Shown here: piece after piece, positions 33,885-42,275 of the stretch | Layout: each line of letters starts with the position of its first letter | Position numbering within the stretch: position 1 is the stretch's first letter | Assembly: GCF_000340885.1 (NCBI RefSeq) | Contig: NC_020291.1 | Span: forward strand, 214,501 to 278,500 | DNA: 64,000 bases | Source of the DNA: Clostridium saccharoperbutylacetonicum N1-4(HMT) | GTDB taxonomy: Bacteria; Bacillota; Clostridia; Clostridiales; Clostridiaceae | Direction: 5' to 3' | The notes under the pieces: model-generated | Seen by the model: the letters and a program-made list of their open reading frames with translations, nothing else | Database searches by the model: none | Told to the model about the DNA's origin: nothing | Position numbers and translations under genes: made by a program

Positions 33885-35765
33885 TTAGGCTATTTTTTCT
33901 ATTCTAATTTGTTCATTTTCATGAATAATTTTGTACAAGATTCCATCCTTTTCATTTGTAACTTTGATGTTGTTATTATTTAACTCATTCCAAAATATTT
34001 CATCATTTTCAGCCATTATTATGTAATTTCTCTTAGCTAAGAACTCTAGGAATTTCTTTTTATCGCTATTTATCAAATTTACATCTATAACATTTAGATC
34101 ATTTGTAAGCATTTCATATTTTCCAAGAGCTAAATAAAAACCAGTTGTATTATCCTTATCTCCATTATAGATTAATATAGACTCATCTCTTCCTAAATAG
34201 TTTTTAACTTTTTCACAGGCTTTTTTGACATCAATTCTTCTAAATTCCTGCTCATTTGGTCTTATGAACAATTGCTTCATACCTGTTCTTACGATATAGA
34301 AATTTGGAAGGATAATCATACAGCATATAAGAAGTAGGAGTAATTTTTCAAAAAGAGGCCTCCTTTTATTTGTATTATTTGCAGTAGTAATATGTTCTAA
34401 AAGTTTATTAATTGAATTTATTCCACAAATAAGTTGTGTGGATGCAAATAATATGATTGCACTACAAAAATACCTGTCAAAAGAAGCTAAATTAACAGCT
34501 TCTGCCTCTGGCATTATTAATAAGTACATTAAGAATTCACCAATAAGGTATGCTACTAACATACAATTACTTAAAGCTAAGGCTTTAAGCTGGAGTGAAG
34601 CTCTTTTCTTCAATAATATATAATATATTATTGAAATCAATATAGAAATAGCATTAACAGATATTAATAATTGAGTGTTAATTGAATGTATATCGAAAAC
34701 TCTATTTATAAATTTAGCTGGCAATGTTTTTACAAACTCGTGAGAGTGAGAATTATAGGTTTCTTTCAACTTGCTCTTAGAGATGGCAAATTTATTTGAT
34801 TCATAGGCAGTTGATGGATAGGCTTTCTTCACATAATTTGCCCATGAACTTGAAAAAAGTAATGGTACCCATACTAAAAGTATAATTAATGGTAAGATAA
34901 TTTTTAATTCTTTAATATTTTTTTTGAAAGCTTTAAGTTGAGTGTTACTAAAAAGTACAAATAAAATACATATAAAAAAGAATAACTTACCAGAGTCTTT
35001 AGTCAAGACTAGAAAACTTAATAGTGGCAAATTGACAAAAACATTTTTCTTAATATCATTTCTATAATAATAAGTGACAATAATAGATGCACTAGCTAGA
35101 AACCCTAAAATGCCATCAACTAACAAATTATAAATATGCAAGGTTGTATCATCAAAGGATAACATTGATATAGTTATAAAAATTATTGTAAAAGATAAAG
35201 AATTAAAAAATACTTTTTTTAAATTGTCTTTCCATAAAAAAGTAGCTAGAATGCTTATTACTAAAATAGCTTGTGCAACTAAAGCATGTCCTTCACTATA
35301 TCCTATAATTTTGCAAAAGTAATAAATAAATATTGCTGTTGCAGGAGGATAGTTTTGAAAAGTTATTGTTGTATTCATATTCGGAAGACTGTCAAAGTAA
35401 AACATTTCTTTAACTATTTTCCCAAAGTGAGTGAAGTTATCATAATGAAAATATGATAAATCTTTTAATAAGAACCCAAAATATAATGCTCCTATTAAAA
35501 AGAATATTATAGCTGGACATAAAAAAAACTTCATTGAAAAGTTTTTTCTCAAGGCCTGAACAATGAAATAAATAAAAAGCAATAAGCCAGCTATATTTAT
35601 AATTTGGACTGATAATTCAAGCTGATTAGCAAGTCCAAAAATATAAACTATACCTGTAATAGAAGTAATTATTGTTACTGGAATAAAGGCAGAATTAATT
35701 TTAAATTTATGATAGATTAATGCTGCATAACCAATAAAGACTGCAAGTATTAAAAGCATTTCCAT
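33885..35765 (-). CDS. Polytopic membrane protein, probable GT-C-type glycosyltransferase
   Basis: This 626-residue protein has about a dozen hydrophobic segments and an outer loop after the third or fourth helix that contains FHYDNFTHFGK. The Asp-rich first outer loop and the position beside a GtrB-like transferase fit a GT-C mannosyl- or glucosyltransferase that uses polyprenyl-phosphate sugar on the outer face of the membrane. A C-terminal soluble region (about residues 530-626, with LGRDESILIYNGDKDNT) follows the last helix. AAGGAGGAC lies before the reverse-strand ATG, and the gene starts 20 bases after the upstream gene ends. The sequence is not strong enough for a named family. Confidence 0.6.
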   Translation of the reverse strand: MEMLLILAVFIGYAALIYHKFKINSAFIPVTIITSITGIVYIFGLANQLELSVQIINIAGLLLFIYFIVQALRKNFSMKFFLCPAIIFFLIGALYFGFLLKDLSYFHYDNFTHFGKIVKEMFYFDSLPNMNTTITFQNYPPATAIFIYYFCKIIGYSEGHALVAQAILVISILATFLWKDNLKKVFFNSLSFTIIFITISMLSFDDTTLHIYNLLVDGILGFLASASIIVTYYYRNDIKKNVFVNLPLLSFLVLTKDSGKLFFFICILFVLFSNTQLKAFKKNIKELKIILPLIILLVWVPLLFSSSWANYVKKAYPSTAYESNKFAISKSKLKETYNSHSHEFVKTLPAKFINRVFDIHSINTQLLISVNAISILISIIYYILLKKRASLQLKALALSNCMLVAYLIGEFLMYLLIMPEAEAVNLASFDRYFCSAIILFASTQLICGINSINKLLEHITTANNTNKRRPLFEKLLLLLICCMIILPNFYIVRTGMKQLFIRPNEQEFRRIDVKKACEKVKNYLGRDESILIYNGDKDNTTGFYLALGKYEMLTNDLNVIDVNLINSDKKKFLEFLAKRNYIIMAENDEIFWNELNNNNIKVTNEKDGILYKIIHENEQIRIEKIA

Positions 35766-35785
35766 TTTTATTAATGTCCTCCTTT

Positions 35786-36889
35786 TTAGATATCCTCTGC
35801 TTTTTCAAAGGAGGTTCTCTTTTTAAATACCCATTCTCTTTGAATTTGAAAGCTTAACATAAATAGAATGAAATCAACAATGATTTTTACAAAGGTTGGA
35901 TATGCTTTTATAAGCATTGTACCTAAATATACACCACCATAAGAAAGCAACATTTGCGTAATACAAAGGGTATAATATCTTGCAACAGCTGGTTTATTGT
36001 CTTCTTTATGTTCAAAAACCATATTTTTATTTATTAAAAAGTTAATAATTGAAGATGAAATTCTTGCTAAAACTGTTGATAACAGTATTCTAACATCTAA
36101 GTCTAAAGTTTTAAGCAAAGAATAAACTAATGTAAATAATAACAAATCAGCAATGGATGATAAAAATGAAGCTGATGTAAATTTTAAAATTAATATGTAA
36201 ATTTTTATAGAATCCTTAAAGGGATTAAAATGGGAAGTTTTGTTTTCTTCAATGTAAACAGTCTTAATTTTAATCTCTTTTATGTTAATACTATTATTTT
36301 TGGCTTTTATGAGCATATTGGTTTCAAATTCAAATCGCTCACCTTCCATATCCAAAAATGTAGAAAGATATTTAATTGGAATTGCTCTAAGACCTGTTTG
36401 TGTATCAGTTACATTTATACCACACAATGCCTTTAAGGTGAAGCGAGTGAGTTTATTTCCAAAACTACTTCTAAATGGTACAGTATCATGATCAAAATCT
36501 CTTGCACCTAATATTAGAGAATCATTTGATTCACTCAATTCTTTAGCAATACTTACTATATCATCTATGTGATGTTGATTGTCTCCATCAACAGTAATAA
36601 CTCCATTACAAGAATCCTTATAATTTATTAAACAATAATTAAATGCAGTTTTTAAAGCACGACCTTTACCTAAATTGATACTGTGCTCTAAAAGTATGCA
36701 TTTATCATATTTGTGTATTATATCATTGAAAATTTTTTTGTTTTCTTTTGAACTACCATCATCAACTAAAATGACACGATTAAAACCTATATCAATTACT
36801 GCAGCTACTACCTGAGGTAATTTTTCATCTGGATCTAGAGACGGAATGATTATAGGTGTATCTTTCCAGTCATTTTCTTTATATTCCAT
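35786..36889 (-). CDS. Family 2 glycosyltransferase fused to a GtrA-like membrane domain
   Basis: This 367-residue protein joins two domains. Residues 1-235 are a DPM1/GtrB-type GT2 transferase (IIPSLDPDEKLPQVV, VILVDDGSS, GKGRALKTAFNY, TVDGDNQHH with the DxD-like metal site). Residues 245-360 are four hydrophobic helices of GtrA type (FLSSIADLLLFTLVYSL, ISSSIINFLINKNMVF), proposed to flip the polyprenyl-phosphate sugar. Such pairs decorate surface polymers. AAGGAGA precedes the reverse-strand ATG. It forms an operon with the membrane protein downstream, consistent with one enzyme making the lipid-linked sugar and the other transferring it. Confidence 0.85.
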   Translation of the reverse strand: MEYKENDWKDTPIIIPSLDPDEKLPQVVAAVIDIGFNRVILVDDGSSKENKKIFNDIIHKYDKCILLEHSINLGKGRALKTAFNYCLINYKDSCNGVITVDGDNQHHIDDIVSIAKELSESNDSLILGARDFDHDTVPFRSSFGNKLTRFTLKALCGINVTDTQTGLRAIPIKYLSTFLDMEGERFEFETNMLIKAKNNSINIKEIKIKTVYIEENKTSHFNPFKDSIKIYILILKFTSASFLSSIADLLLFTLVYSLLKTLDLDVRILLSTVLARISSSIINFLINKNMVFEHKEDNKPAVARYYTLCITQMLLSYGGVYLGTMLIKAYPTFVKIIVDFILFMLSFQIQREWVFKKRTSFEKAEDI

Positions 36890-37045
36890 AACTGTTTCTC
36901 CTTTTTAGCCTGTGTTTCCTTATATATTATATCATTTCTGTTTATTTAATCTATACTAGTATTTTCCAGTTTACATTATATAGGAATAATTAACTTCAAA
37001 AGTGAGGAATAATTTAATATAGTTATATTTTTAATTATATGTTGA

Positions 37046-37054
37046 TGATATAAT
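37046..37054 (+). promoter_or_regulatory. Extended -10 promoter of the folate gene cluster
   Basis: TGATATAAT gives a TATAAT (37049-37054) with TG one base upstream, about 60 bases before the HD-protein ATG. No clear -35 is visible. Confidence 0.5.
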
Positions 37055-37112
37055 AATAAAAAAGTAAGGATAGTTATAGACTAGTTAATATTAAAAATAA
37101 TTGGGGTAGAAT

Positions 37113-37586
37113 ATGAAAAGATTTAATTCCATCTTAAATGATGAACAATATATATATTACTTAAAAATAATTAAGAAACTTGAAAAGGGTAGAAAATTCT
37201 GCAAACATAATTTAAAGCATTTTTTAGATGTAGCAAGAATTGCTCAATTAATTAATTTAGAAGAAAATTTAGGTTTTGAAAGAGAAATAATATACGTAAC
37301 AGCAATTTTACATGATATAGGAAAGTGGATTCAATATGAAAATGGAACACCACATGAGATAGCTTCGTGGGAGTTAGCAGAGGAATTTCTGGAAGCTTAT
37401 AGCTTCTCTGAAGAGGAAAGTGAAATTATAAAACAGGGAATATTAGGACATAGAAATAAAACAAGTCAAGGTTTTTCAGGTCTTATTTATAAAGCAGATA
37501 AACTCTCACGGTTGTGTGTAAGCTGTAAGGCTAAAGCTGAATGTAACTGGAGTGATGAAAAAAAGAACTTGGAAATACTTTACTAG
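37113..37586 (+). CDS. HD-domain phosphohydrolase-like protein
   Basis: This 157-residue HD-superfamily protein has the metal-binding His in CKHNLKHFLDVARIA, the HD doublet in LHDIGKW, His in TPHEIAS, and a late KADKLSR where the last Asp ligand is expected. The C-terminus has a Cys cluster CVSCKAKAEC followed by NWSDEKKN, close in style to other clostridial HD proteins beside folate genes. The substrate is unknown. The folP ribosome site AGGAGG (37585-37590) overlaps its stop, so folP is translationally coupled. A role in folate or nucleotide clean-up would fit the neighbours but is inference. Confidence 0.8.
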   Translation: MKRFNSILNDEQYIYYLKIIKKLEKGRKFCKHNLKHFLDVARIAQLINLEENLGFEREIIYVTAILHDIGKWIQYENGTPHEIASWELAEEFLEAYSFSEEESEIIKQGILGHRNKTSQGFSGLIYKADKLSRLCVSCKAKAECNWSDEKKNLEILY

Positions 37587-37599
37587 GAGGAATTATAGA

Positions 37600-38409
37600 A
37601 TGAAAATAGGTAATAAGGAATTTGAAATTGGGAAAAGGACATACATAATGGGAATTTTAAATTTCACACCTGATTCTTTTTCTGATGGAGGAAAATTTAA
37701 TAATATAGATATGGCTTTAGAGCATGTAAGAAAAATGATTGAAGAGGGAGCTGACATAATAGATGTAGGAGGAGAATCTACAAGACCTAATCACACACCT
37801 GTAGAAGAAGCAGAAGAAATTAATAGAGTAGTTCCTATAATAAAAGCAATAAGAGAAAAATTTGATATTCCAATATCAATTGATACATATAAAGCAAAGG
37901 TTGCCGAAAAGGCTATAGAAGCAGGAGCTGATTTAATTAATGATGTATGGGGCTTTAAAATGGATAAGGATATGGCAAAAGTTGCAGCGAAATTTAATGT
38001 GCCTTGCTGTCTTATGCATAATAGGACTAATACAGATTATAAGGATTTAATGGGTGAGATACTCGAAGACTTAAGAGAATGTATAAAAATAGCTAAGGAA
38101 GCTGGAGTTAACGATGAAAATATAATATTAGATCCAGGTATAGGATTTGGGAAAACTTATGAGCAGAATTTAGAAACAATGAATAATTTGGAGCGAATTA
38201 AGGAATTAGGATATCCTATATTACTTGGAACATCAAGAAAGTCTATAATAGGATTAACTTTAAATCTACCGTCAGAAGAGAGAATTGAAGGAACTATAGC
38301 TACAACAGTTATTGGTATAATGAAAGATGCTTGTGACTTTGTTAGAGTTCATGACGTATTGGAAAACTTTAGAGCAGCAAAAATGACAGATGCAATAGTT
38401 AGAGAATAG
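37600..38409 (+). CDS. folP: Dihydropteroate synthase
   Basis: FolP condenses 6-hydroxymethyl-7,8-dihydropterin pyrophosphate with p-aminobenzoate; it is the sulfonamide target. The 269-residue TIM barrel shows MGILNFTPDSFSDGGKF, GADIIDVGGESTRPN, SIDTYKAKVAEKA, LINDVWG, CLMHNR, ILDPGIGFGKT and GTSRKSIIG, all canonical. ATG 37600 is chosen over an upstream ATG at 37552 because AGGAGG (37585-37590) serves it and because MKIGNKEF is the usual beginning. It is followed after 12 bases by the folB-folK fusion. Confidence 0.96.
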   Translation: MKIGNKEFEIGKRTYIMGILNFTPDSFSDGGKFNNIDMALEHVRKMIEEGADIIDVGGESTRPNHTPVEEAEEINRVVPIIKAIREKFDIPISIDTYKAKVAEKAIEAGADLINDVWGFKMDKDMAKVAAKFNVPCCLMHNRTNTDYKDLMGEILEDLRECIKIAKEAGVNDENIILDPGIGFGKTYEQNLETMNNLERIKELGYPILLGTSRKSIIGLTLNLPSEERIEGTIATTVIGIMKDACDFVRVHDVLENFRAAKMTDAIVRE

Positions 38410-38421
38410 GATGGATGTATT

Positions 38422-39243
38422 TTGGATAAAATGTATATAAGGAATATGGAATTATTTGGCTTTCATGGAGTTTTTGAAGAAGAAAAAAAACTAGGTCAAA
38501 AATTTATTTTATCATTAGAATTAGATTTGAACTTAAAATTAGCAGGCAAAAGTGGAGATTTAACAAAATCTGTACACTATGGCGAGTTATGCGAATTAGT
38601 AGAAAAGGAATTTAATAGAGAAAAGTATGATCTTATTGAGACAGCAGCTTTAAAAATGGCAGAATGTATTTTAAAGGAATATAAAATAATAGAAGGCGTG
38701 AAAGTGTTTTTGAAAAAGCCTTGGGCACCAATAAAAAAACATTTGGATACAATTGAAATAATGATTGAGAAAAAAAGACATAAAGCATATATAGGGTTAG
38801 GTTCTAATATTGGAGATAAAGAAAAATATTTAAATGAAGCAATCAATAAAATATCTAATGAAGAGAGTATTGAAGTATTAAAGAAATCTTCATTTATTAC
38901 AACAAAACCGTGGGGATATTTAGAACAAGAAGATTTTTTAAATTCTGTTATTGAAATTGAAACAACTCTTGAAGTTGAAGAACTTATGGATTTATTATTA
39001 GAATTCGAAGCTGAATTAGATAGAAAAAGAACAATTAAGTGGGGACCAAGAACTATCGATTTAGATATTATTATGTATGATGAAATTATATCTTCTAATG
39101 AAAAGGTGGTTTTACCACATCCAAGAATGCATCAAAGAGAATTTGTATTAAAGCCGTTAAATGAAATAGCACCATATCTTATGCATCCTGTACTACATAA
39201 AAGAATATTTACATTATTGGAGGAATTAACTTTAAATAATTAA
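38422..39243 (+). CDS. folBK: Bifunctional dihydroneopterin aldolase / HPPK (FolB-FolK fusion)
   Basis: The 273-residue protein joins two successive enzymes of folate synthesis. Residues 1-118 are dihydroneopterin aldolase (MELFGFHGVFEEEKKLGQKF, catalytic Glu/Lys, ending KKPWAPIKKHLDTIEI). Residues 120-272 are hydroxymethyl-dihydropterin pyrophosphokinase (AYIGLGSNIGDKEKYL, TKPWGYLEQEDFLN, WGPRTIDLDIIMYD with the metal-binding DxD, and LPHPRMHQREFVLKPL). The start TTG 38422 is 8 bases from AGGATGG; the ATG 38431 is an alternative. The gene lies 12 bases after folP, so three consecutive pathway steps are encoded together. Confidence 0.95.
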   Translation: MDKMYIRNMELFGFHGVFEEEKKLGQKFILSLELDLNLKLAGKSGDLTKSVHYGELCELVEKEFNREKYDLIETAALKMAECILKEYKIIEGVKVFLKKPWAPIKKHLDTIEIMIEKKRHKAYIGLGSNIGDKEKYLNEAINKISNEESIEVLKKSSFITTKPWGYLEQEDFLNSVIEIETTLEVEELMDLLLEFEAELDRKRTIKWGPRTIDLDIIMYDEIISSNEKVVLPHPRMHQREFVLKPLNEIAPYLMHPVLHKRIFTLLEELTLNN

Positions 39244-39273
39244 TTAGAAATTTTGATAAGATAGGAGTAATTT

Positions 39274-40110
39274 ATGAGAAGTTCACTAAAGTTTACAAAT
39301 AAATTAAAGATGTTATCTGAAATGGAATATGAATCTAAATTTCAAGTATTGGAATATGAAGATTTAGACGGGGCTACAGATGTGCAGACAGCTTTTGGAC
39401 TAAACATAATAAAACAAAGTGGTATAAAGTTAAAACAAGTTAGAATAATATTAGATGATAGCACAGTGAAACTTGAACCGGGAACATTGAGTTATATGAA
39501 AGGAAATATAGAGATACAAAGCAGATCTGGTGGCTTAATAGGGTTTGGAAAAAAAATAATATCAAGTAAGTTAACAGGTGAAACGGCATTTAAACCAATC
39601 TATAGTGGTACAGGTGAGATATTTTTAGAGCCTTCTTTTGGGCACTTTGCCTTAATAGAATTGGAAGATGACGAGATAATTTTAAGTGATGATATGTTCT
39701 ATGCATGTGAGGAAGGCGTAGAAGTTAATGCAGCGGCACAAAGGTCTGCCTCAGCTGTATTTTTAGGTAATGAAGGTCTTTATCAAACTAGACTAGAAGG
39801 CAATGGAATTGTAGCAATTAAAGTTCCTGTTCCAGAGAATGAAATATTTAAGTGTGTACTAATTAATGATACCTTGAAGGTAGATGGAAGTTTGGCTATT
39901 TTAAGGACTGGAAATATTGAGTTCTCGGTGGAAAAATCATCAAAATCAATTATGGGAACAGCTATTAGCGGAGAAGGTATAGTAAACGTATATAGAGGAA
40001 CGGGTGAAGTATGGTTAGTTCCTACAAAAAATATCTATAGTGAGTTAAAGCTGAAGGGTGCTCACAAAGCAAACAAGTTGGAAACTGAGTTAGAAGATGA
40101 AGATGTTTAA
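39274..40110 (+). CDS. AIM24-family protein
   Basis: This 278-residue protein is made of beta-rich repeats typical of the AIM24 (TIGR00266-related) family: VKLEPGTLSYMKGNIEIQS, LTGETAFKPIYSGTGEIFLEP, VKVPVPENEIF-like segments, and a second half that repeats the pattern (VYRGTGEVWLVPTKN). It has no signal peptide and no membrane helix. Function is unknown in bacteria; the family forms a beta-roll similar to the tryptophan RNA-binding attenuator fold by shape. It follows folBK after 30 bases. The link to folate is positional only. Confidence 0.8.
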   Translation: MRSSLKFTNKLKMLSEMEYESKFQVLEYEDLDGATDVQTAFGLNIIKQSGIKLKQVRIILDDSTVKLEPGTLSYMKGNIEIQSRSGGLIGFGKKIISSKLTGETAFKPIYSGTGEIFLEPSFGHFALIELEDDEIILSDDMFYACEEGVEVNAAAQRSASAVFLGNEGLYQTRLEGNGIVAIKVPVPENEIFKCVLINDTLKVDGSLAILRTGNIEFSVEKSSKSIMGTAISGEGIVNVYRGTGEVWLVPTKNIYSELKLKGAHKANKLETELEDEDV

Positions 40111-40242
40111 TAATATAGACTATTTTGGAATGCATTTATAAGATAATCAGTGTGTAAAATTGCTTTTGCATATTAAAGTTGTAAAGGGAATTATAGATAA
40201 GTATAATTATAGATGTAAATAGTTATACAATGAGGTGATAAA

Positions 40243-40563
40243 GTGAGTTCTTTTGAATCAAAAATTAAGAGTCCAGAGTTAGATATTTTTTTTAAAGCAA
40301 TTTTAGAACTAAAGAATATAGATGAATGTTATAGATTTTTTGAAGATGTGGCAACTATAAATGAAGTTAAAGCTTTGGCACAAAGGTTACATGTAGCAGC
40401 ATTACTTAAAAACAAAAAGACTTATTCAGAAATTGCAGAAGTAACAGGAGCAAGTACAGCAACTATCAGCAGAGTTAATAGATGTTTGAATTATGGAAGT
40501 GATGGATATAATACCGTACTTGAAAGATTAAAAGATAACAAAGAAATTGATATGAACTATTAG
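40243..40563 (+). CDS. yerC: YerC/YecD-family TrpR-like DNA-binding protein
   Basis: This 106-residue TrpR-superfamily protein begins SSFESKIKSPELDIFFKAIL, contains DECYRFFEDVATINEVKALAQRL, and ends with a helix-turn-helix (KTYSEIAEVTGASTATISRVNRCL). This matches the small YerC family of firmicutes, whose targets are poorly known. The start is GTG 40243 with TGAGGTG just upstream. It lies alone between the AIM24 gene and the glmM promoter, and no operator could be picked out. Confidence 0.88.
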   Translation: MSSFESKIKSPELDIFFKAILELKNIDECYRFFEDVATINEVKALAQRLHVAALLKNKKTYSEIAEVTGASTATISRVNRCLNYGSDGYNTVLERLKDNKEIDMNY

Positions 40564-40619
40564 AATTATAAAAAATTGTATTCAATTTAAAAATAAAAAG
40601 TATTAAAATAAATAGAAGA

Positions 40620-40648
40620 TTGTAAATATTATTTAAAAATATTATACT
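40620..40648 (+). promoter_or_regulatory. SigA-type promoter of glmM
   Basis: TTGTAA (40620-40625), 17-base spacer, TATACT (40643-40648). A transcript would carry a leader of about 110 bases before glmM. Confidence 0.65.
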
Positions 40649-40763
40649 ATTTAAGGTAAAGCAAATGAAGAGATAATAATTATATATTGTTTTTTATAAT
40701 AAGAGCTATAAAATATGTGGTTAATGTAGCAATTATAACAGAATGAAAAAGTGAGGTAAAATT

Positions 40764-42110
40764 ATGGGTAGAATGTTTGGAACTGATGGTGTTAGAGGAG
40801 TTGCAAATACAGAATTGACAGCAATAACAGCATATAATCTTGGAAGAGCTGGTGCATATGTATTAACAGAAGGAGCTCATAAGCCTAAGATATTAGTTGC
40901 AAAAGATACAAGAATATCAGGTGATATGCTAGAATCAGCATTGATAGCAGGAATATTATCAGTTGGAGCTGAAGCAGTAGTGCTTGGAGTAGTGCCAACA
41001 CCAGCAGTAGCATATTTAACAAGAAAATATGGTGCAGATGCAGGTGTCATGATTTCAGCATCACATAATCCTGTAGAGTATAATGGTATTAAATTTTTTG
41101 ATGACAAAGGGTACAAGCTTTCAGATGAATTAGAAGATGAAATCCAAAGAATTATAGAAAGTGATTTTGAAGGAGTGCCTAATCCAGTTGGGACAGACTT
41201 AGGAAGAGAAACTATAGAAGTATCCGCATTAGATGATTATATAGAATTCGCTAAGGACACAATTCCATACAATTTAAAAGGTCTAAAGGTAGCTTTAGAT
41301 TGTGCAAATGGAGCATCGTATAAATCCTCAGTAAAAGCATTTAGAGAATTAGGTGCTGAAGTTTTTGTAGTTAATGATAATCCAGATGGAACAAATATAA
41401 ATGAAAATTGTGGGTCAACACATCCAGAAGAATTGATGGAATATGTTGTGAAAAAGAAATGTGATTTAGGGTTTGCCTTTGATGGTGATGCAGATAGATG
41501 TTTAGCAGTAGATGAAAAAGGGAATTTAATAAATGGTGATTTCATATTAATGTTATGTGCTAAGTATTTAAAAGAAATTGGAAAATTAAAAGATAATACT
41601 TTAGTAGTAACTGTTATGAGTAATCTTGGATTAGATCTTGCATGTAAAAAAGAAGGAATAAATCTTGTTAAAACTAGTGTTGGAGATAGATACGTTTTAG
41701 AAGAGATGGTAAAAGAAAAATATGTTTTAGGTGGAGAACAATCTGGACATGTAATATTTTTAGATTATAATTCAACTGGAGATGGATTAGTTACAGCTCT
41801 TCAAATTGCAAGCATTGTTAAGAAAAAAGAAACTCCATTATCAGAATTGTGTTCTATAATGAAAGAATTACCACAAGTATTAGCAAATGCTACAGTACCA
41901 AATGATAAAAAAGATTTATATCTAACAGATAATGAAATACAAAGTCAAATAAAGAAAATAGAAGATGCATTAAATGGTGTTGGAAGAGTTTTAATAAGAC
42001 CTTCAGGAACAGAACCATTAGTTAGAGTAATGCTTGAAGGAGAAGATCAAGCAGAAATAGATAAAATGGCTCATGATTTAGCAAATTTAATTGAGAAAAA
42101 ATATAATTAA
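40764..42110 (+). CDS. glmM: Phosphoglucosamine mutase
   Basis: GlmM interconverts glucosamine-6-phosphate and glucosamine-1-phosphate, feeding UDP-GlcNAc and peptidoglycan synthesis. The 448-residue protein has [15 protein letters not shown], the catalytic phosphoserine loop [13 protein letters not shown], metal loop [10 protein letters not shown], sugar-binding GGEQSGH, and C-terminal phosphate site [18 protein letters not shown] precedes ATG 40764. In most firmicutes it is the third gene of a cdaA-cdaR-glmM operon; here it stands alone with its own promoter and terminator, 26 kb from cdaR. Confidence 0.97.
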   Translation: MGRMFGTDGVRGVANTELTAITAYNLGRAGAYVLTEGAHKPKILVAKDTRISGDMLESALIAGILSVGAEAVVLGVVPTPAVAYLTRKYGADAGVMISASHNPVEYNGIKFFDDKGYKLSDELEDEIQRIIESDFEGVPNPVGTDLGRETIEVSALDDYIEFAKDTIPYNLKGLKVALDCANGASYKSSVKAFRELGAEVFVVNDNPDGTNINENCGSTHPEELMEYVVKKKCDLGFAFDGDADRCLAVDEKGNLINGDFILMLCAKYLKEIGKLKDNTLVVTVMSNLGLDLACKKEGINLVKTSVGDRYVLEEMVKEKYVLGGEQSGHVIFLDYNSTGDGLVTALQIASIVKKKETPLSELCSIMKELPQVLANATVPNDKKDLYLTDNEIQSQIKKIEDALNGVGRVLIRPSGTEPLVRVMLEGEDQAEIDKMAHDLANLIEKKYN

Positions 42111-42131
42111 GCAGTTTATTTAGAATATATT

Positions 42132-42181
42132 AAGCAGTAGATAACTTTTTGAGTAAAACCAAAATATCTGCTGCTTTTTTT
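42132..42181 (+). terminator. Intrinsic terminator of glmM
   Basis: AAGCAGTAGATA (42132-42143) pairs with TATCTGCTGCTT (42165-42176), one G-U pair, followed by a T-run. Confidence 0.85.
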
Positions 42182-42275
42182 AGGAAGAAATCATTCTTTT
42201 ATTACTTATTTAAGAAGATTCTTAAGAAAAGGTAACTATTAATGGATATATAAAATTATATGAGGAGGCTTAATG

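Noticed and set aside
34438..34623. A 61-codon + strand frame within the membrane-protein gene
   Set aside because: It is antisense to a coherent 626-residue protein and has no start signals.
36230..36491. Two overlapping short + strand frames inside the GT2-GtrA gene
   Set aside because: Both are antisense to a well-supported gene and lack ribosome sites and family motifs.
40564..40763. Possible riboswitch or ribozyme before glmM
   Set aside because: The gap has a promoter but no glmS-ribozyme core or conserved structure that I can recognise; glmS itself is absent.
41237..41545. A minus-strand frame of 102 codons in glmM
   Set aside because: It is a shadow of the highly conserved glmM reading frame.
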